Shown here one piece after another: positions 57,001 through 64,000 of a stretch of 64,000 nt of DNA (positions within the stretch are counted from its first letter, which is position 1; the number at the start of each line of letters is the position of its first letter). This DNA comes from Pseudomonas sp. QS1027 (GTDB lineage: Bacteria > Pseudomonadota > Gammaproteobacteria > Pseudomonadales > Pseudomonadaceae), in NCBI RefSeq assembly GCF_002814235.1, contig NZ_PHSU01000014.1:1-64000 (forward strand), read 5' to 3'. Below the pieces are notes generated by a model. It was not told where the DNA came from and searched no databases. It was given only the letters and a program-made list of their open reading frames with translations. The position numbers were made by a program, and so were the translations under genes.

Positions 57001-57102
57001 ATGTCGATGCTCAACAAGGACCATGTGCAGTCCCTCGTGCGGGTCCTGCAGCAGCGCTTCGATGCGTTGCCGTTGCGTCACGCCGCTGTCGGCAACGTCT
57101 AG
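51100..57102 (+). CDS. mmpB: MmpB-like trans-AT polyketide synthase (KS-DH-KR-ACP-ACP-linker-TE)
   Basis: A 2000-residue synthase proposed to build the hydroxy fatty acid of a mupirocin-type product. Domains: KS (about 20-430; Cys in DSMCSSS, HGTGTALGD, NIGH), DH (motif HRVNGRKILP about 660, partner LLDSALQ), KR (GALGALG about 1100; Ser, Tyr and Asn in FASISGALGNAGQSDYACAN), two ACPs (FDSVML about 1389, FDSVLL about 1490), then a stretch (about 1572-1705) homologous to the linker that normally follows a KS, and a TE (GHSFGAS about 1812) for release. No AT and no ER are present; both would be supplied by MmpC. Mupirocin MmpB is reported with three tandem ACPs, so the doublet is a difference. 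Start ATG at 51100 follows AAGGA. Confidence 0.92.
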   Translation: MRKDFDSNAKVDLVSGPQAADIAIIGLAGRYPQAEDLDQLWDNLKQGRDCVIEVPGGRWDHGAIYDPAKGVSGKTYSKWGGFLQGVDEFDPRFFNISPREAEIMDPQERLFLQCAYHLIEDAGYTRQSLSAKGRVGVYVGVQYTEYTAFSTPQTLVAALPASIANRVSFFCDWRGPSLTLDSMCSSSLTTLHLACQSLRCGESDYAVAGGVNVSIHPDKYLLHAQGRFASSVGCCKTFGQGGDGYVPAEGVGAVLLKPLARAVADGDRIYAVIKGTAINHGGRATGFTVPKSSAQASVVASALEQAGFAASELSYIEAHGTGTALGDLIEVEGLRSVFQQEGFTPQSCVIGSIKSNIGHCESAAGIAGLTKVLLQLKHGQLVPSLHSAQLNRNIDFATSPFQVQQDLAPWTSREGAPRRAGVSSFGAGGSNAHVVLEEYRAPERAPVASAELPANALILLSARSRERLQAVAAGLLASLERDGSTLARDLEGLHDLAYTLLVGREALDWRVAFLAGSADELKKKLRAVAAGVEQEGLFHGQALKPARPRAGETPVAVPTPDPHDSLALIRYWLAGGALDGALLYGPDGFQPARVGLPFYPFVRERCWVPPLEGTGGSALLRWGTTPPVAGHRPLLRRIDDGEGHQFVTTLRGDEFFLDHHRVNGRKILPGVAYLEMALEALKEVSGQAALALGNILWIRPFECFDEPVELSLSVQRGRKSEWEFEFFGWRVRVAGAEPSRVVYCRGQAERSSEPTVAPLPDLDELSSISQEDTSVDAFYQRFAAVGIDYGPGHRGLRGLRCSPGQVLARLQLPEFLLPGGEFRLHPSLLDSALQAALGFADGNESEGGPRVPFSLERLTLGRSSRLPVWARLTAHGEVRGSAAFVFDLDLFDEQGEACVHLHAMGSRVMPRAAAPTAESRLALLAPTTRAWVATENGLPPEAQRIYLGPGSEAHAEALVARFPLAQCVKLEATGEAGSLAERYRAAAQVLREDLARGVVDGRRTLLQLVVVDGESGGLFAGLFGQLRSFSREQAYCPVQLITLSAGDDPGPLLDAGRAAGSELVLSLEAGQLRQAAWQVLPEVELDRPALPWRAGGVYLLSGALGALGRQVALDIAGSVGDVTLLLLGRGAADAATAEHIQQLQALGARAFYRQVDLSAEADLNALVRDWSAQVGPLTGVLHLAGTRQDGLLRQKTAQQLDQVLQPKVAGTWNLDLATAGQPLEFFLTFASISGALGNAGQSDYACANGFMDAFVRYRNHQVRQGLRQGRSLSIDWPLWRDGAMQLTPERIAAMTQASGLLPLDSARGLQVLRQAIVQGGEQWLVLAGQGERFGALLGELQALPTTAPAPAPKPTAAGPDWLKLLRDRVGQILKVDPADIDDATLFPDMGFDSVMLTELVSALNLEHGLDLAVGQLFEYSSLEALAAYLGNAAPTLAEPRSGLTGADVEATAAGAGPAASRLMAEITDMVCRLLKTSADDIDPRTDLHDFGFDSVLLAQLLSEVNAAYGLELSAAQIFETPSLEQLVASVGGQLGAVAPAEDRVTLPVPLAEPPRALTVSAPPPLESLALPQVVLLSAGSDEQLRRVASNLLQRIETPQGERLDLRTLAQVCQASSGLMDVRLGLVASDLEELAGGLRGYLSNDQQATGARLGVASLSGSVLNRVMALPGLAGEVAGWLREGAVEPLLQLWSQGLEIDWQVLSAAPGKPSGRDPLPRLERPWSSVAADEATALTLLNSVVGEPLYCFPAAGAGAHSFLPLAAALDGVAAIQVLEYPPLDPRVDPAQALQRLVAAHVQALLRRRSGAVLRLLGHSFGASIAFEVARQLRIHGRQVELYMLDSFFYVPQGQQGEDFSLDQLTYFLGDTPLRSRLLAVQGERCAVSFSQMQVAMRDLLPTQTAANGPGDWLAAQVAMSVAYRPSGRFDGETWVIVPAQSILGAANLPRTLERYCAYLASGPQVATVTGGHMSMLNKDHVQSLVRVLQQRFDALPLRHAAVGNV

Positions 57103-57122
57103 GCGCAGGCCAGGGATAGCGC

Positions 57123-57148
57123 CCGGCCGGGGCGGACGCCGCGGCCGG
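57123..57148 (+). promoter_or_regulatory. GC-rich hairpin ahead of mmpC
   Basis: CCGGCCG (57123-57129) and CGGCCGG (57142-57148) form a strong stem with inner GGCG/CGCC pairing. There is no T-run, so a terminator is unlikely. It ends 12 bases before the AGGAG ribosome site of mmpC and may affect mRNA processing or stability. Confidence 0.5.
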
Positions 57149-57174
57149 CGGGATCGACTAACAGGAGAAACAGC

Positions 57175-60100
57175 GTGTCGATTGTCTTCATGTTTTCCGG
57201 GCAGGGATCGCAGTACCGCCAGATGGGCCGGGCGTTGTACGAACAGGATGAGGGCTTTCGACGACACCTGGAGCGACTCGATCAGGTGGTCTTGGGCGCC
57301 ACGGGGCACTCGGTGCTCCAGCAGCTGTATCCCGACACGCCGATGCCGGGGGCCCTCGATGACATCCTGGTGACGCACCCGGCGATCTTCATGCTCGAGT
57401 ACGCCCTGGCGCAGACCCTGATCGAACAGGGAGTGCGACCTGATCATGTGCTTGGTTCGAGCCTGGGCGAGGTCGCGGCGGCGGCGGTCAGCGGTGCGGT
57501 GGAAGCCGAACCGGCGCTGCTGTTCGTGGTGCGCCAGGCCCGGCTGTTCCACGAGCACTGCCCAGCCGGAGGAATGACCGCGGTGCTCGATGCAGCAAAG
57601 CGCTTCGAGCAGTTGCTCGGGCAAGGCATCGAGGTCGAGCTGGCGGCGATCAACTTTGCCGAACATTTTGTCATCAGTGGCGCGGTCGCCGAGTTGAACC
57701 GCGCCGAAGCGCTGCTGGGGCAACAGGGCGTGGTGTTCCAGCGCCTGGCGGTGAGCCGGCCGTTCCATTCCTCGGCCATGGACAGTGTTCGCGGGGCTTT
57801 CCTCCAAGCGTGCGCCGATTTGCCCATGAGGTCTCCACGGATCAGCTACGTCTCGTCGACGTTCGGCGGGCCGGTGCACGGGTTCGCAGCGGATTACCTG
57901 TGGAACGTGGTGCGCGCCCGCTTGGAACTGCCGCCGGCGATCGCTTATCTCGAACAGCTCGGAGCCCACGAATACCTCGATGTCGGTCCTTCCGGGTCGA
58001 TGGCCAATTTTGCCAAACGCTGCCGCGCCGTCGGCTCGGCGTCCACTGACCGGCTCATTCTGAGTCCATTCGACGCGTCGCTTCGCCCCTTCGAACGATG
58101 CATCACACATCTGGGGCGCAGCAACGTCCGCAGGGAGATCATGGCTATGAACACCAGCAAAGTGGTTTACATGTTTCCTGGACAAGGCGCACAGCACCGC
58201 GGCATGGGCGAAGGCCTGTTCGAACGCTTTGCCGAGTTGACCCGGCGTGCCGACCATGTGCTGGGTTACTCGATCCGCGAGCTGTGCGAGTCCGACCCGC
58301 GCAACGAGCTGGCGAGGACCGAGTTCACCCAGCCGGCGCTGTATGTGGTCAGCGTCCTGGCCTACCTCGACAAGGCCGCCGGCACGCCGCCACCGGATTA
58401 TCTGCTGGGGCACAGCCTGGGTGAGTTCGCCGCGCTGTTTGCCGCCGGGGCCTATGACTTCGAGACCGGTTTGCGGCTGGTCAAGCGGCGCGGCGAGCTG
58501 ATGGCCCAGGTGGTGGACGGCGGCATGGCGGCGGTCCTGAACATGGACCGCGAAGCCATCACCCGGACCTTGCAACAGGCCGGCGTCGACAGCCTGGACT
58601 TCGCCAATTTCAATGGCCCGACACAGATCGTCCTGGCCGGGCCGGTAAACGACCTGCGCAAGGTACAGCCGCTGATCGAGGAGGCGGGCGGGGTGTTTGT
58701 CAGCCTGAATGTCAGCGCGCCGTTCCATTCTCGTTACATGGCCCAGGCCCGCGAAGCCTTCGCCCGCGACCTGGCGCAGGTCGCGTTCAAGCCGCTGGGC
58801 ATTCCGGTGATTGCCAACGTTGATGCCCGGCCCCACGAGGACGGCGCGATTGCCCGTCGCCTGGAGCTTCAGGTGACCTCGTCGGTGCAATGGGTCGAGA
58901 GCATCCAGTCCCTGCGCCAGGCTGGCGCGGAGCGTTTCGAGGAGGTGGGTCCCGGCAATGTGCTGAGCAACCTGCTGAGCAAGATCCTGCGCACGCCGGT
59001 GCCGGCCAGCCGCGCCGCCGACCCGCGTCCCGCGCCCCAGGTCCCGGTAGTTCAATCCGATGGATTGACGGCCGAGCGGCTGGGCAGCGCGCAGTTTCGC
59101 CAGGCCTATAAGCTCACTTACGCCTATATGGCCGGCGGCATGTACAAGGGCATCGCCTCGGTGGAGCTGGTGGTGCGGCTGGTGAATGCCGGCTGCCTGG
59201 CCTTTTTCGGTGCCGGCGGGCTCAGCACCGCGGTGGTCGAGGCGGCGATCCTCGAGATCCGCCAACGGACCGCGGGGCGCACCTTCGGCATGAACCTGGT
59301 GTGCAACCTGTCGAATCCGCACAAGGAAACCGAACTGGTGGAGTTGTTCATGCGCCAGGGCGTGGATGTCATCGAGGCCGCCGCATTCATGCAGATCACC
59401 CCGGCGCTGGCACTGTACCGGGTTCGCGGGCTGGTGGAGGTCAACGGCGAGGTCCAGGCCCGCCACCGGATCATCGCCAAGGTCTCGCGTCCGGAAGTGG
59501 CCCAGCAGTTTCTCGATCCGGTGCCGCCGCGGCTGCTGGAAAAGCTCTTGGCGCAAGGCGCGATCAGCGCCGCGCAGGCGCAACTGGCCAGCCGGGTGCC
59601 GATGGTCGACGACCTGGTGGTGGAGGCCGACTCGGGCGGCCACACCGACATGGGCGTGACCGTGGTGCTGCTGCCGACGATCATCCGCCTGCGGGACAAC
59701 GTCTGCCGGGCCGCCGGTTACCGGGTCCCGGTCAGGGTCGGCTCGGCCGGTGGCATCGGCTCTCCGGAGTCGGCGGCGGCGGCCTTCATGCTCGGTGCCG
59801 ACTTTATCGTCACCGGTTCGATCAACCAATGCACACCCGAAGCCGGCACCAGCGATGCGGTCAAGACGCTGCTGCAGGACATCAACGTGCAGGACACCGA
59901 ATATGCCCCCGCCGGGGATATGTTCGAACTGGGTGCCAGGGTCCAGGTGCTCAAGCGCGGGGTGTTTTTCCCAGCCCGGGCGAACAAGCTCTACGACCTG
60001 TGGCGGCGCTATGACTCGCTGGAGGAACTCGACGACAAGACTTCCCGGCAGATCCAGGAGACCTTTTTCAAGCGCAGCTTCGATGAGGTCTTCGAGGAAA

Positions 60101-60486
60101 CCCGCCAGTACTACGGCAAGGTCGCGCCCCAGGAGATCGAAAAGGCCCTGAGCAATCCGAAGCACAAGATGGCCCTGGTGTTCCGCTGGTACTTCATCCA
60201 CAGCACGCGCCTGGCCATGAGCGGTAGCGAGACCCAGCGCGTCGATTACCAGGTGCATTGCGGCCCGTCCATGGGCGCCTTCAACCAATGGGTGAAGGGC
60301 ACGGAACTGGAGGCCTGGCAGAACCGCCATGCCGATCTCGTCGCCACCCGGCTGTTGCACGGCACCGCCGACTACCTGAACCAGCGCTTGAACGCCATGC
60401 TCCACCCCGAGGCGCTATCCGCGCCGCCGGCGGAGGCCGCCCGTGCGGCGACAGCGCCACGGACACTGGGGAGCGCAGTGGCATGA
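57175..60486 (+). CDS. mmpC: MmpC-like trans-acting AT-AT-ER protein
   Basis: An 1103-residue tri-domain protein serving the AT-less synthases in trans. AT1 (about 1-300) has the nucleophile in GSSLGE and Gln where malonyl transferases carry the carboxylate-binding Arg (VVRQARLF), which marks acyl hydrolase editing domains such as PedC. AT2 (about 325-620) has GHSLGEFAALF and the Arg in KRRGELM, so it should load malonyl-CoA. The C-terminal half (about 640-1085) is a PfaD-type flavin enoyl reductase (FFGAGGLSTAVVEAAI; SAGGIGSPESAAAAF). The GTG start at 57175 is supported by AGGAG eight bases upstream. The stop overlaps the next ATG by four bases. The arrangement matches MmpC of mupirocin. Confidence 0.93.
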   Translation: MSIVFMFSGQGSQYRQMGRALYEQDEGFRRHLERLDQVVLGATGHSVLQQLYPDTPMPGALDDILVTHPAIFMLEYALAQTLIEQGVRPDHVLGSSLGEVAAAAVSGAVEAEPALLFVVRQARLFHEHCPAGGMTAVLDAAKRFEQLLGQGIEVELAAINFAEHFVISGAVAELNRAEALLGQQGVVFQRLAVSRPFHSSAMDSVRGAFLQACADLPMRSPRISYVSSTFGGPVHGFAADYLWNVVRARLELPPAIAYLEQLGAHEYLDVGPSGSMANFAKRCRAVGSASTDRLILSPFDASLRPFERCITHLGRSNVRREIMAMNTSKVVYMFPGQGAQHRGMGEGLFERFAELTRRADHVLGYSIRELCESDPRNELARTEFTQPALYVVSVLAYLDKAAGTPPPDYLLGHSLGEFAALFAAGAYDFETGLRLVKRRGELMAQVVDGGMAAVLNMDREAITRTLQQAGVDSLDFANFNGPTQIVLAGPVNDLRKVQPLIEEAGGVFVSLNVSAPFHSRYMAQAREAFARDLAQVAFKPLGIPVIANVDARPHEDGAIARRLELQVTSSVQWVESIQSLRQAGAERFEEVGPGNVLSNLLSKILRTPVPASRAADPRPAPQVPVVQSDGLTAERLGSAQFRQAYKLTYAYMAGGMYKGIASVELVVRLVNAGCLAFFGAGGLSTAVVEAAILEIRQRTAGRTFGMNLVCNLSNPHKETELVELFMRQGVDVIEAAAFMQITPALALYRVRGLVEVNGEVQARHRIIAKVSRPEVAQQFLDPVPPRLLEKLLAQGAISAAQAQLASRVPMVDDLVVEADSGGHTDMGVTVVLLPTIIRLRDNVCRAAGYRVPVRVGSAGGIGSPESAAAAFMLGADFIVTGSINQCTPEAGTSDAVKTLLQDINVQDTEYAPAGDMFELGARVQVLKRGVFFPARANKLYDLWRRYDSLEELDDKTSRQIQETFFKRSFDEVFEETRQYYGKVAPQEIEKALSNPKHKMALVFRWYFIHSTRLAMSGSETQRVDYQVHCGPSMGAFNQWVKGTELEAWQNRHADLVATRLLHGTADYLNQRLNAMLHPEALSAPPAEAARAATAPRTLGSAVA

Positions 60487-63400
60487 GCAATCCGCTGAGC
60501 AGCCTGATACGCCGCCTGACCGGGCAGGCACCTGTGCAGACGCCGGCCGCCGAGCAGGGCCCAGCGGCCGGCGATATCGCCGTGATCGGCATGGCCTGTC
60601 GGGTTCCCGGCGCCGCCGATTACCAGGCGTTCTGGGAGAACCTGGCGGCCCGCCGCAACAGCGTCGACGAGATCCCCGCCAGCCGCTGGGACTGGCGCGA
60701 GTACTGGGGCGACCCGGCGTCCGAGGTCAACAAGAGCGACGCCCGCCATGCCGGTTGCATCGACCAGGTCGAGGCGTTCGATGCGAAGTTCTTCGGCATT
60801 TCCCCGGCCAGTGCCCACAACATGGACCCCCAGCAGCGAATCATGCTGGAGCTGAGCTGGCATTGCCTGGAGGACGCCGGCGTGCTGCCGTCCGCCCTGG
60901 CGGGCTCACGCACCGGGGTGTTTATCGCTGCGTTCAACTACGACTACAAGGAGTTGCTCGAAGGCGCCGGGCTGCCGATCGAGGCGTATCAGTCCACCGG
61001 CAGCGCCGCCGCGGTGATCGCCAACCGGATCTCCCATGGTTTTGACCTGCGTGGCCCCAGCGTGCTGGTGGACACGGCCTGTTCCGGGTCCCTGAGTGCG
61101 ATTCACCAGGCCTTGCAGTCCCTGCGCCTGGGGGAAAGCGAACTGGCCCTGGCCGGCGGCATCAACCTGCTGCTGACTCCCACCCGGCATATCTCCTTCG
61201 CCAAGACCGGCATGTTGTCGCCGAGCGGCTCGTGCAAGAGCTTCGATGAGGCCGCCGACGGTTATGTCCGCAGCGAAGGCGCCGGTGTGCTGTTGCTCAA
61301 GCCCCTGGCCAGGGCCCTGGAGGACGGCGACCCGATCCACGGGATCATCAAGGGCAGCGCGGTCAACCATTGCGGCAAGACCCACACCCTGACCTACCCG
61401 AGTGCCCAGGCCCAGGCGGCGGTGATTCGTGCCGCGCTGGACGATGCCCGGGTCGCGGCCTCGAGCATTTCCTATATCGAGGCCCATGGTACCGGCACGC
61501 CGAAGGGCGATCCGATTGAAATCCAGGGCTTGTCCGAGGTCTTTGCGGGTGCCGGCGAGTCTATCGCCGGGCAAACCTGCGGGATCGGTTCGGCCAAGTC
61601 GAATATCGGCCATCTGGAAGCCGCGGCCGGAGTGGCCGGGGTGATCAAGGTCCTGCTGTCGTTCAAGGCCGGGCAGTTGCCGCCGCTGTGTCATTTCTCC
61701 CGGCTCAACCCGCGTATCGAACTGCGCGACAGTCCTTTCTATCCGGTCGCGCACTTGCAGCCCTGGCAAGCGTTACCGGCCGGAGCGGGTGAAGCGCCGG
61801 TACGCCGGGCGGGGGTCAGCTCCTTTGGTTTTGGCGGGACCAATGCGCATCTGGTCCTGGAGCAGGCGGGTGTGGTCGAACCGTTGCCCGTGACATCGAC
61901 GGCCCCTGGCTGGTTGATTGCCCTGTCGGCCAAGAGCGAGGCGGGCCTGCGTCGACAATGCACACAGCTGCGCGACTGGTTGCAGGGCTCCGGCGCCGAG
62001 GTGGCGTTGGGCGCCATCAGCCAGGTGCTGTTGACCGGGCGTGAAGCCATGGCGTACCGCGAGGCCTGGGTGGTCCGCGACAAGGACGAGTTGATCCGCT
62101 TGCTGGACAACGCCGCGCAGGCCTCCGTGGCGAACCCTGTCCACAGTGAAACGGACCTGTCCGGGCGCGAGGAGGCTGCGCAACGGCTGGTACAGGCGCT
62201 GTCCTCGGCGGCGGCGCGGGGAAGCGAGCCGTATCTCCGACAACTGAACGAACTGGCCGGGCATTTTCTGGCAGGGGCAACGATTGCCTTTGCCGGCCTG
62301 TTTGCCGGCCAACCCCGTCGACATCTCGGGCTCCCGGGTTACGCCTTCGCCCGCGACCGTTACTGGCTGCCGCTGGCCGAGGTCCGTGGGCCGGCTACCG
62401 GGCACTTTCTGTCGATTGCCGAGCCGAGCCTCGCCGACCATGTGATCGCCGATCGGCATTGGGTGGCGGGTGCGGTGTTGCTGGCGGTCGCGGCCAAGGC
62501 CTGGGGCGCGGGAGCAGGGACGGCGCTGCGGTTCGACCGGGTGGTCTGGTTGCAACCGCTGGCATTGACGGGGGAAGGCGCTCGCGTGCAGGTCGACCTG
62601 CGCCGCGATGGGGCCTTGAGTGAGTTCGATGTCCGCGCGGACGGCCTCGGCCATCCGCTGTGCAGCGCCAGTATCGAGGCGCTGCCGGTGGTGCCGGTGC
62701 TACGCGATATCGCCGCGTTGCGACAACGGCATGGCGCTGCCCAGCTGGAAGGCGAGGCGCTTTATGCACGGCTGCGCAAGGTCGGCATGGCCTATGGGCC
62801 CAGCTACCGCGCCCTCCAGCAGAGCTGGCTGGACGGCGATGCGTCGCTGCTGGGGCGTATCGTGCTGCCGCCAGCCGAATCCGACGCTACCTTTCCCTTT
62901 GCCCCGCAGGCCCTGGATGCGGCTTTCCAGGCGGCCTTGCTGTTGGCCCTGGAGCTTTCCGGGGAGGGCGTCAGGCTGGGCTTTTCCGTCGGGCAATTAC
63001 AGATCATGGGGGGCTTGCCCGAGCGCTTCTGGGTCCAGGTCACCCGTCGGAGTGCCGGCACCGGTCACTGGAGTTTCGATATCGAGTGGATCGGCGATGA
63101 CGGTCGACTCTGTGCCAGCGCCACTGATTTTATTCTCAAGGCCGGTGCGGCGGCGCCCAAGGCGCACCTGTGCGCGGTCGAGTGGGTGGCGCAGGACGCG
63201 AGCCAATGGCTGCCGTCGAGCCCTGTCGAGGTCGGCTACACCGTGGTGGTGGGGGCCGATGAACGTCAGGCCGATGAGTGGCGCCGGCCGTTCGGCTCGG
63301 TGCTGTTCCTGCCGGCCCCGGTCGAGGCGAGCGGGCAAGACTGGCAGCGTGCATTGAGCGAGCTGGCACCGTTCGAGCGCCTGGTCTGGCTGGCGCCCGA

Positions 63401-64000
63401 AGGCTGCGGCGAGCCCTGGCACGCACAGTCGCTGATCGAGGCCCAGGACGCCGGGGTCATGGCCTTGTTCGCGCTGTGCCAGGGCCTGTTCCTGATGGGC
63501 TTGCGCCAGCGGCCGCTGGAACTCTGGGTGGCAACCACCCAGGCGTTGCAGGTCGGCTCGGGGCAAGCCCATGACCCGACCCACGCCGCCGTGCACGGCC
63601 TGGCGGGAACGCTGGCGCGGGAATGCCCGTCCTGGCAGGTGCGCCTGGCGGATTTCCAGCAACAGCAGCCGCTGCCTCTCGACGCCTTACGTTGTCTGCC
63701 GCCGCAACCCGCCGCGCTCAGTCGGGCCTGGCGTGACGGCCAGTGGTACCAGCAAGCGTTGCTGCCCGTGGACTATCCCGAGGTGGCACCGGCCTATCGC
63801 CAGGGCGGTTGCTACCTGATCATCGGCGGGGCCGGCGGTATCGGCGTGGCCTGGACCCAGCGACTGATCCGTGAGCATGGAGCCCATGTCTACTGGATCG
63901 GCCGGCGGCCCCTGGACGAAAATATCCGCCGTGATATCCAGCGCCTGGCGGGCGAGGGGCCGGCGCCCACCTACCTGTGTGCCGATGCCCGTGATCCGAA
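60483..64000 (+). CDS. mmpD: MmpD-like trans-AT polyketide synthase, first module (3' partial)
   Basis: The frame runs from ATG at 60483 (ATGA overlap with mmpC) to the window end without a stop, giving about 1172 residues. Order: short N-terminal tail; KS (about 33-465; Cys in VDTACSGS, EAHGTGTPKGD, KSNIGHLEAAAG, all intact); post-KS linker ending in LPGYAFARDRYW; DH-like domain (about 640-890) with HWVAGAVLLA in place of HxxxGxxxxP, YGPSY and LDAAFQ; then the structural and Rossmann part of a KR (IIGGAGGIG near 1118), where the sequence stops. This fits the first module of MmpD, the multimodular enzyme starting monic-acid assembly in mupirocin. The Ala replacing the DH proline may weaken or alter that domain. 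No AT domain lies after the KS. Confidence 0.9.
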   Translation, partial: MSNPLSSLIRRLTGQAPVQTPAAEQGPAAGDIAVIGMACRVPGAADYQAFWENLAARRNSVDEIPASRWDWREYWGDPASEVNKSDARHAGCIDQVEAFDAKFFGISPASAHNMDPQQRIMLELSWHCLEDAGVLPSALAGSRTGVFIAAFNYDYKELLEGAGLPIEAYQSTGSAAAVIANRISHGFDLRGPSVLVDTACSGSLSAIHQALQSLRLGESELALAGGINLLLTPTRHISFAKTGMLSPSGSCKSFDEAADGYVRSEGAGVLLLKPLARALEDGDPIHGIIKGSAVNHCGKTHTLTYPSAQAQAAVIRAALDDARVAASSISYIEAHGTGTPKGDPIEIQGLSEVFAGAGESIAGQTCGIGSAKSNIGHLEAAAGVAGVIKVLLSFKAGQLPPLCHFSRLNPRIELRDSPFYPVAHLQPWQALPAGAGEAPVRRAGVSSFGFGGTNAHLVLEQAGVVEPLPVTSTAPGWLIALSAKSEAGLRRQCTQLRDWLQGSGAEVALGAISQVLLTGREAMAYREAWVVRDKDELIRLLDNAAQASVANPVHSETDLSGREEAAQRLVQALSSAAARGSEPYLRQLNELAGHFLAGATIAFAGLFAGQPRRHLGLPGYAFARDRYWLPLAEVRGPATGHFLSIAEPSLADHVIADRHWVAGAVLLAVAAKAWGAGAGTALRFDRVVWLQPLALTGEGARVQVDLRRDGALSEFDVRADGLGHPLCSASIEALPVVPVLRDIAALRQRHGAAQLEGEALYARLRKVGMAYGPSYRALQQSWLDGDASLLGRIVLPPAESDATFPFAPQALDAAFQAALLLALELSGEGVRLGFSVGQLQIMGGLPERFWVQVTRRSAGTGHWSFDIEWIGDDGRLCASATDFILKAGAAAPKAHLCAVEWVAQDASQWLPSSPVEVGYTVVVGADERQADEWRRPFGSVLFLPAPVEASGQDWQRALSELAPFERLVWLAPEGCGEPWHAQSLIEAQDAGVMALFALCQGLFLMGLRQRPLELWVATTQALQVGSGQAHDPTHAAVHGLAGTLARECPSWQVRLADFQQQQPLPLDALRCLPPQPAALSRAWRDGQWYQQALLPVDYPEVAPAYRQGGCYLIIGGAGGIGVAWTQRLIREHGAHVYWIGRRPLDENIRRDIQRLAGEGPAPTYLCADARDP

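Noticed and set aside
56266..60405. Long antisense open frame opposite mmpB and mmpC
   Set aside because: Same shadow effect; both sense genes show clear catalytic motifs in the other strand.

Overview
The window is high-GC, gene-dense DNA from a fluorescent-group Pseudomonas. The genus call rests on a REP palindrome of Pseudomonas type, dual epimerisation/condensation NRPS domains, tandem thioesterases, MacAB and a PseABC-like pump. It joins two large natural-product loci with a small quorum-sensing block between them.

Left (1-36811) is the 3' end of a lipopeptide locus. An 8.5-kilo-residue piece of a nonribosomal peptide synthetase covers one partial and seven complete modules. Binding-pocket residues suggest a tail of Ala-like, Leu, Thr, Thr, Ala-like, Dab, Ser and one unassigned hydrophobic residue, released by two thioesterases. 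This matches the C-terminal part of the 'peptin' lipopeptides (corpeptin, thanapeptin, nunapeptin type). macAB follows directly. A convergent diaminobutyrate aminotransferase would supply the Dab. A divergent three-gene RND efflux operon (PseABC-like) and a LuxR-type regulator without an autoinducer-binding domain complete the locus.

Middle (36883-39430) is a visibly AT-richer block: a LuxI-type AHL synthase, a LysE/RhtB exporter and an AHL-binding LuxR-type regulator.

Right (39846-64000, cut by the window end) is a trans-AT polyketide operon with the gene order of the mupirocin cluster: a small ABM-fold protein, mupA, mmpA, mupB, mmpB, mmpC and the start of mmpD. Genes overlap or lie close, so they are probably co-transcribed and partly translationally coupled. 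By homology, MmpD and MmpA would build the monic-acid backbone, tandem Trp-flagged carriers in MmpA would receive the beta-branch, MmpB with MupB would make the hydroxy fatty acid, and MmpC would supply acyltransferase, editing hydrolase and enoyl reductase in trans. MmpB appears to have two carrier proteins, not the three I recall for the mupirocin enzyme, and carries a KS-less post-KS linker before its thioesterase. MmpA contains a carrier-like domain without its serine. In the mupirocin cluster as I recall it, mupR and mupI sit at the far end, so the left-hand quorum-sensing block is also a difference. The product is probably mupirocin or a close relative, but the tailoring genes are outside the window.
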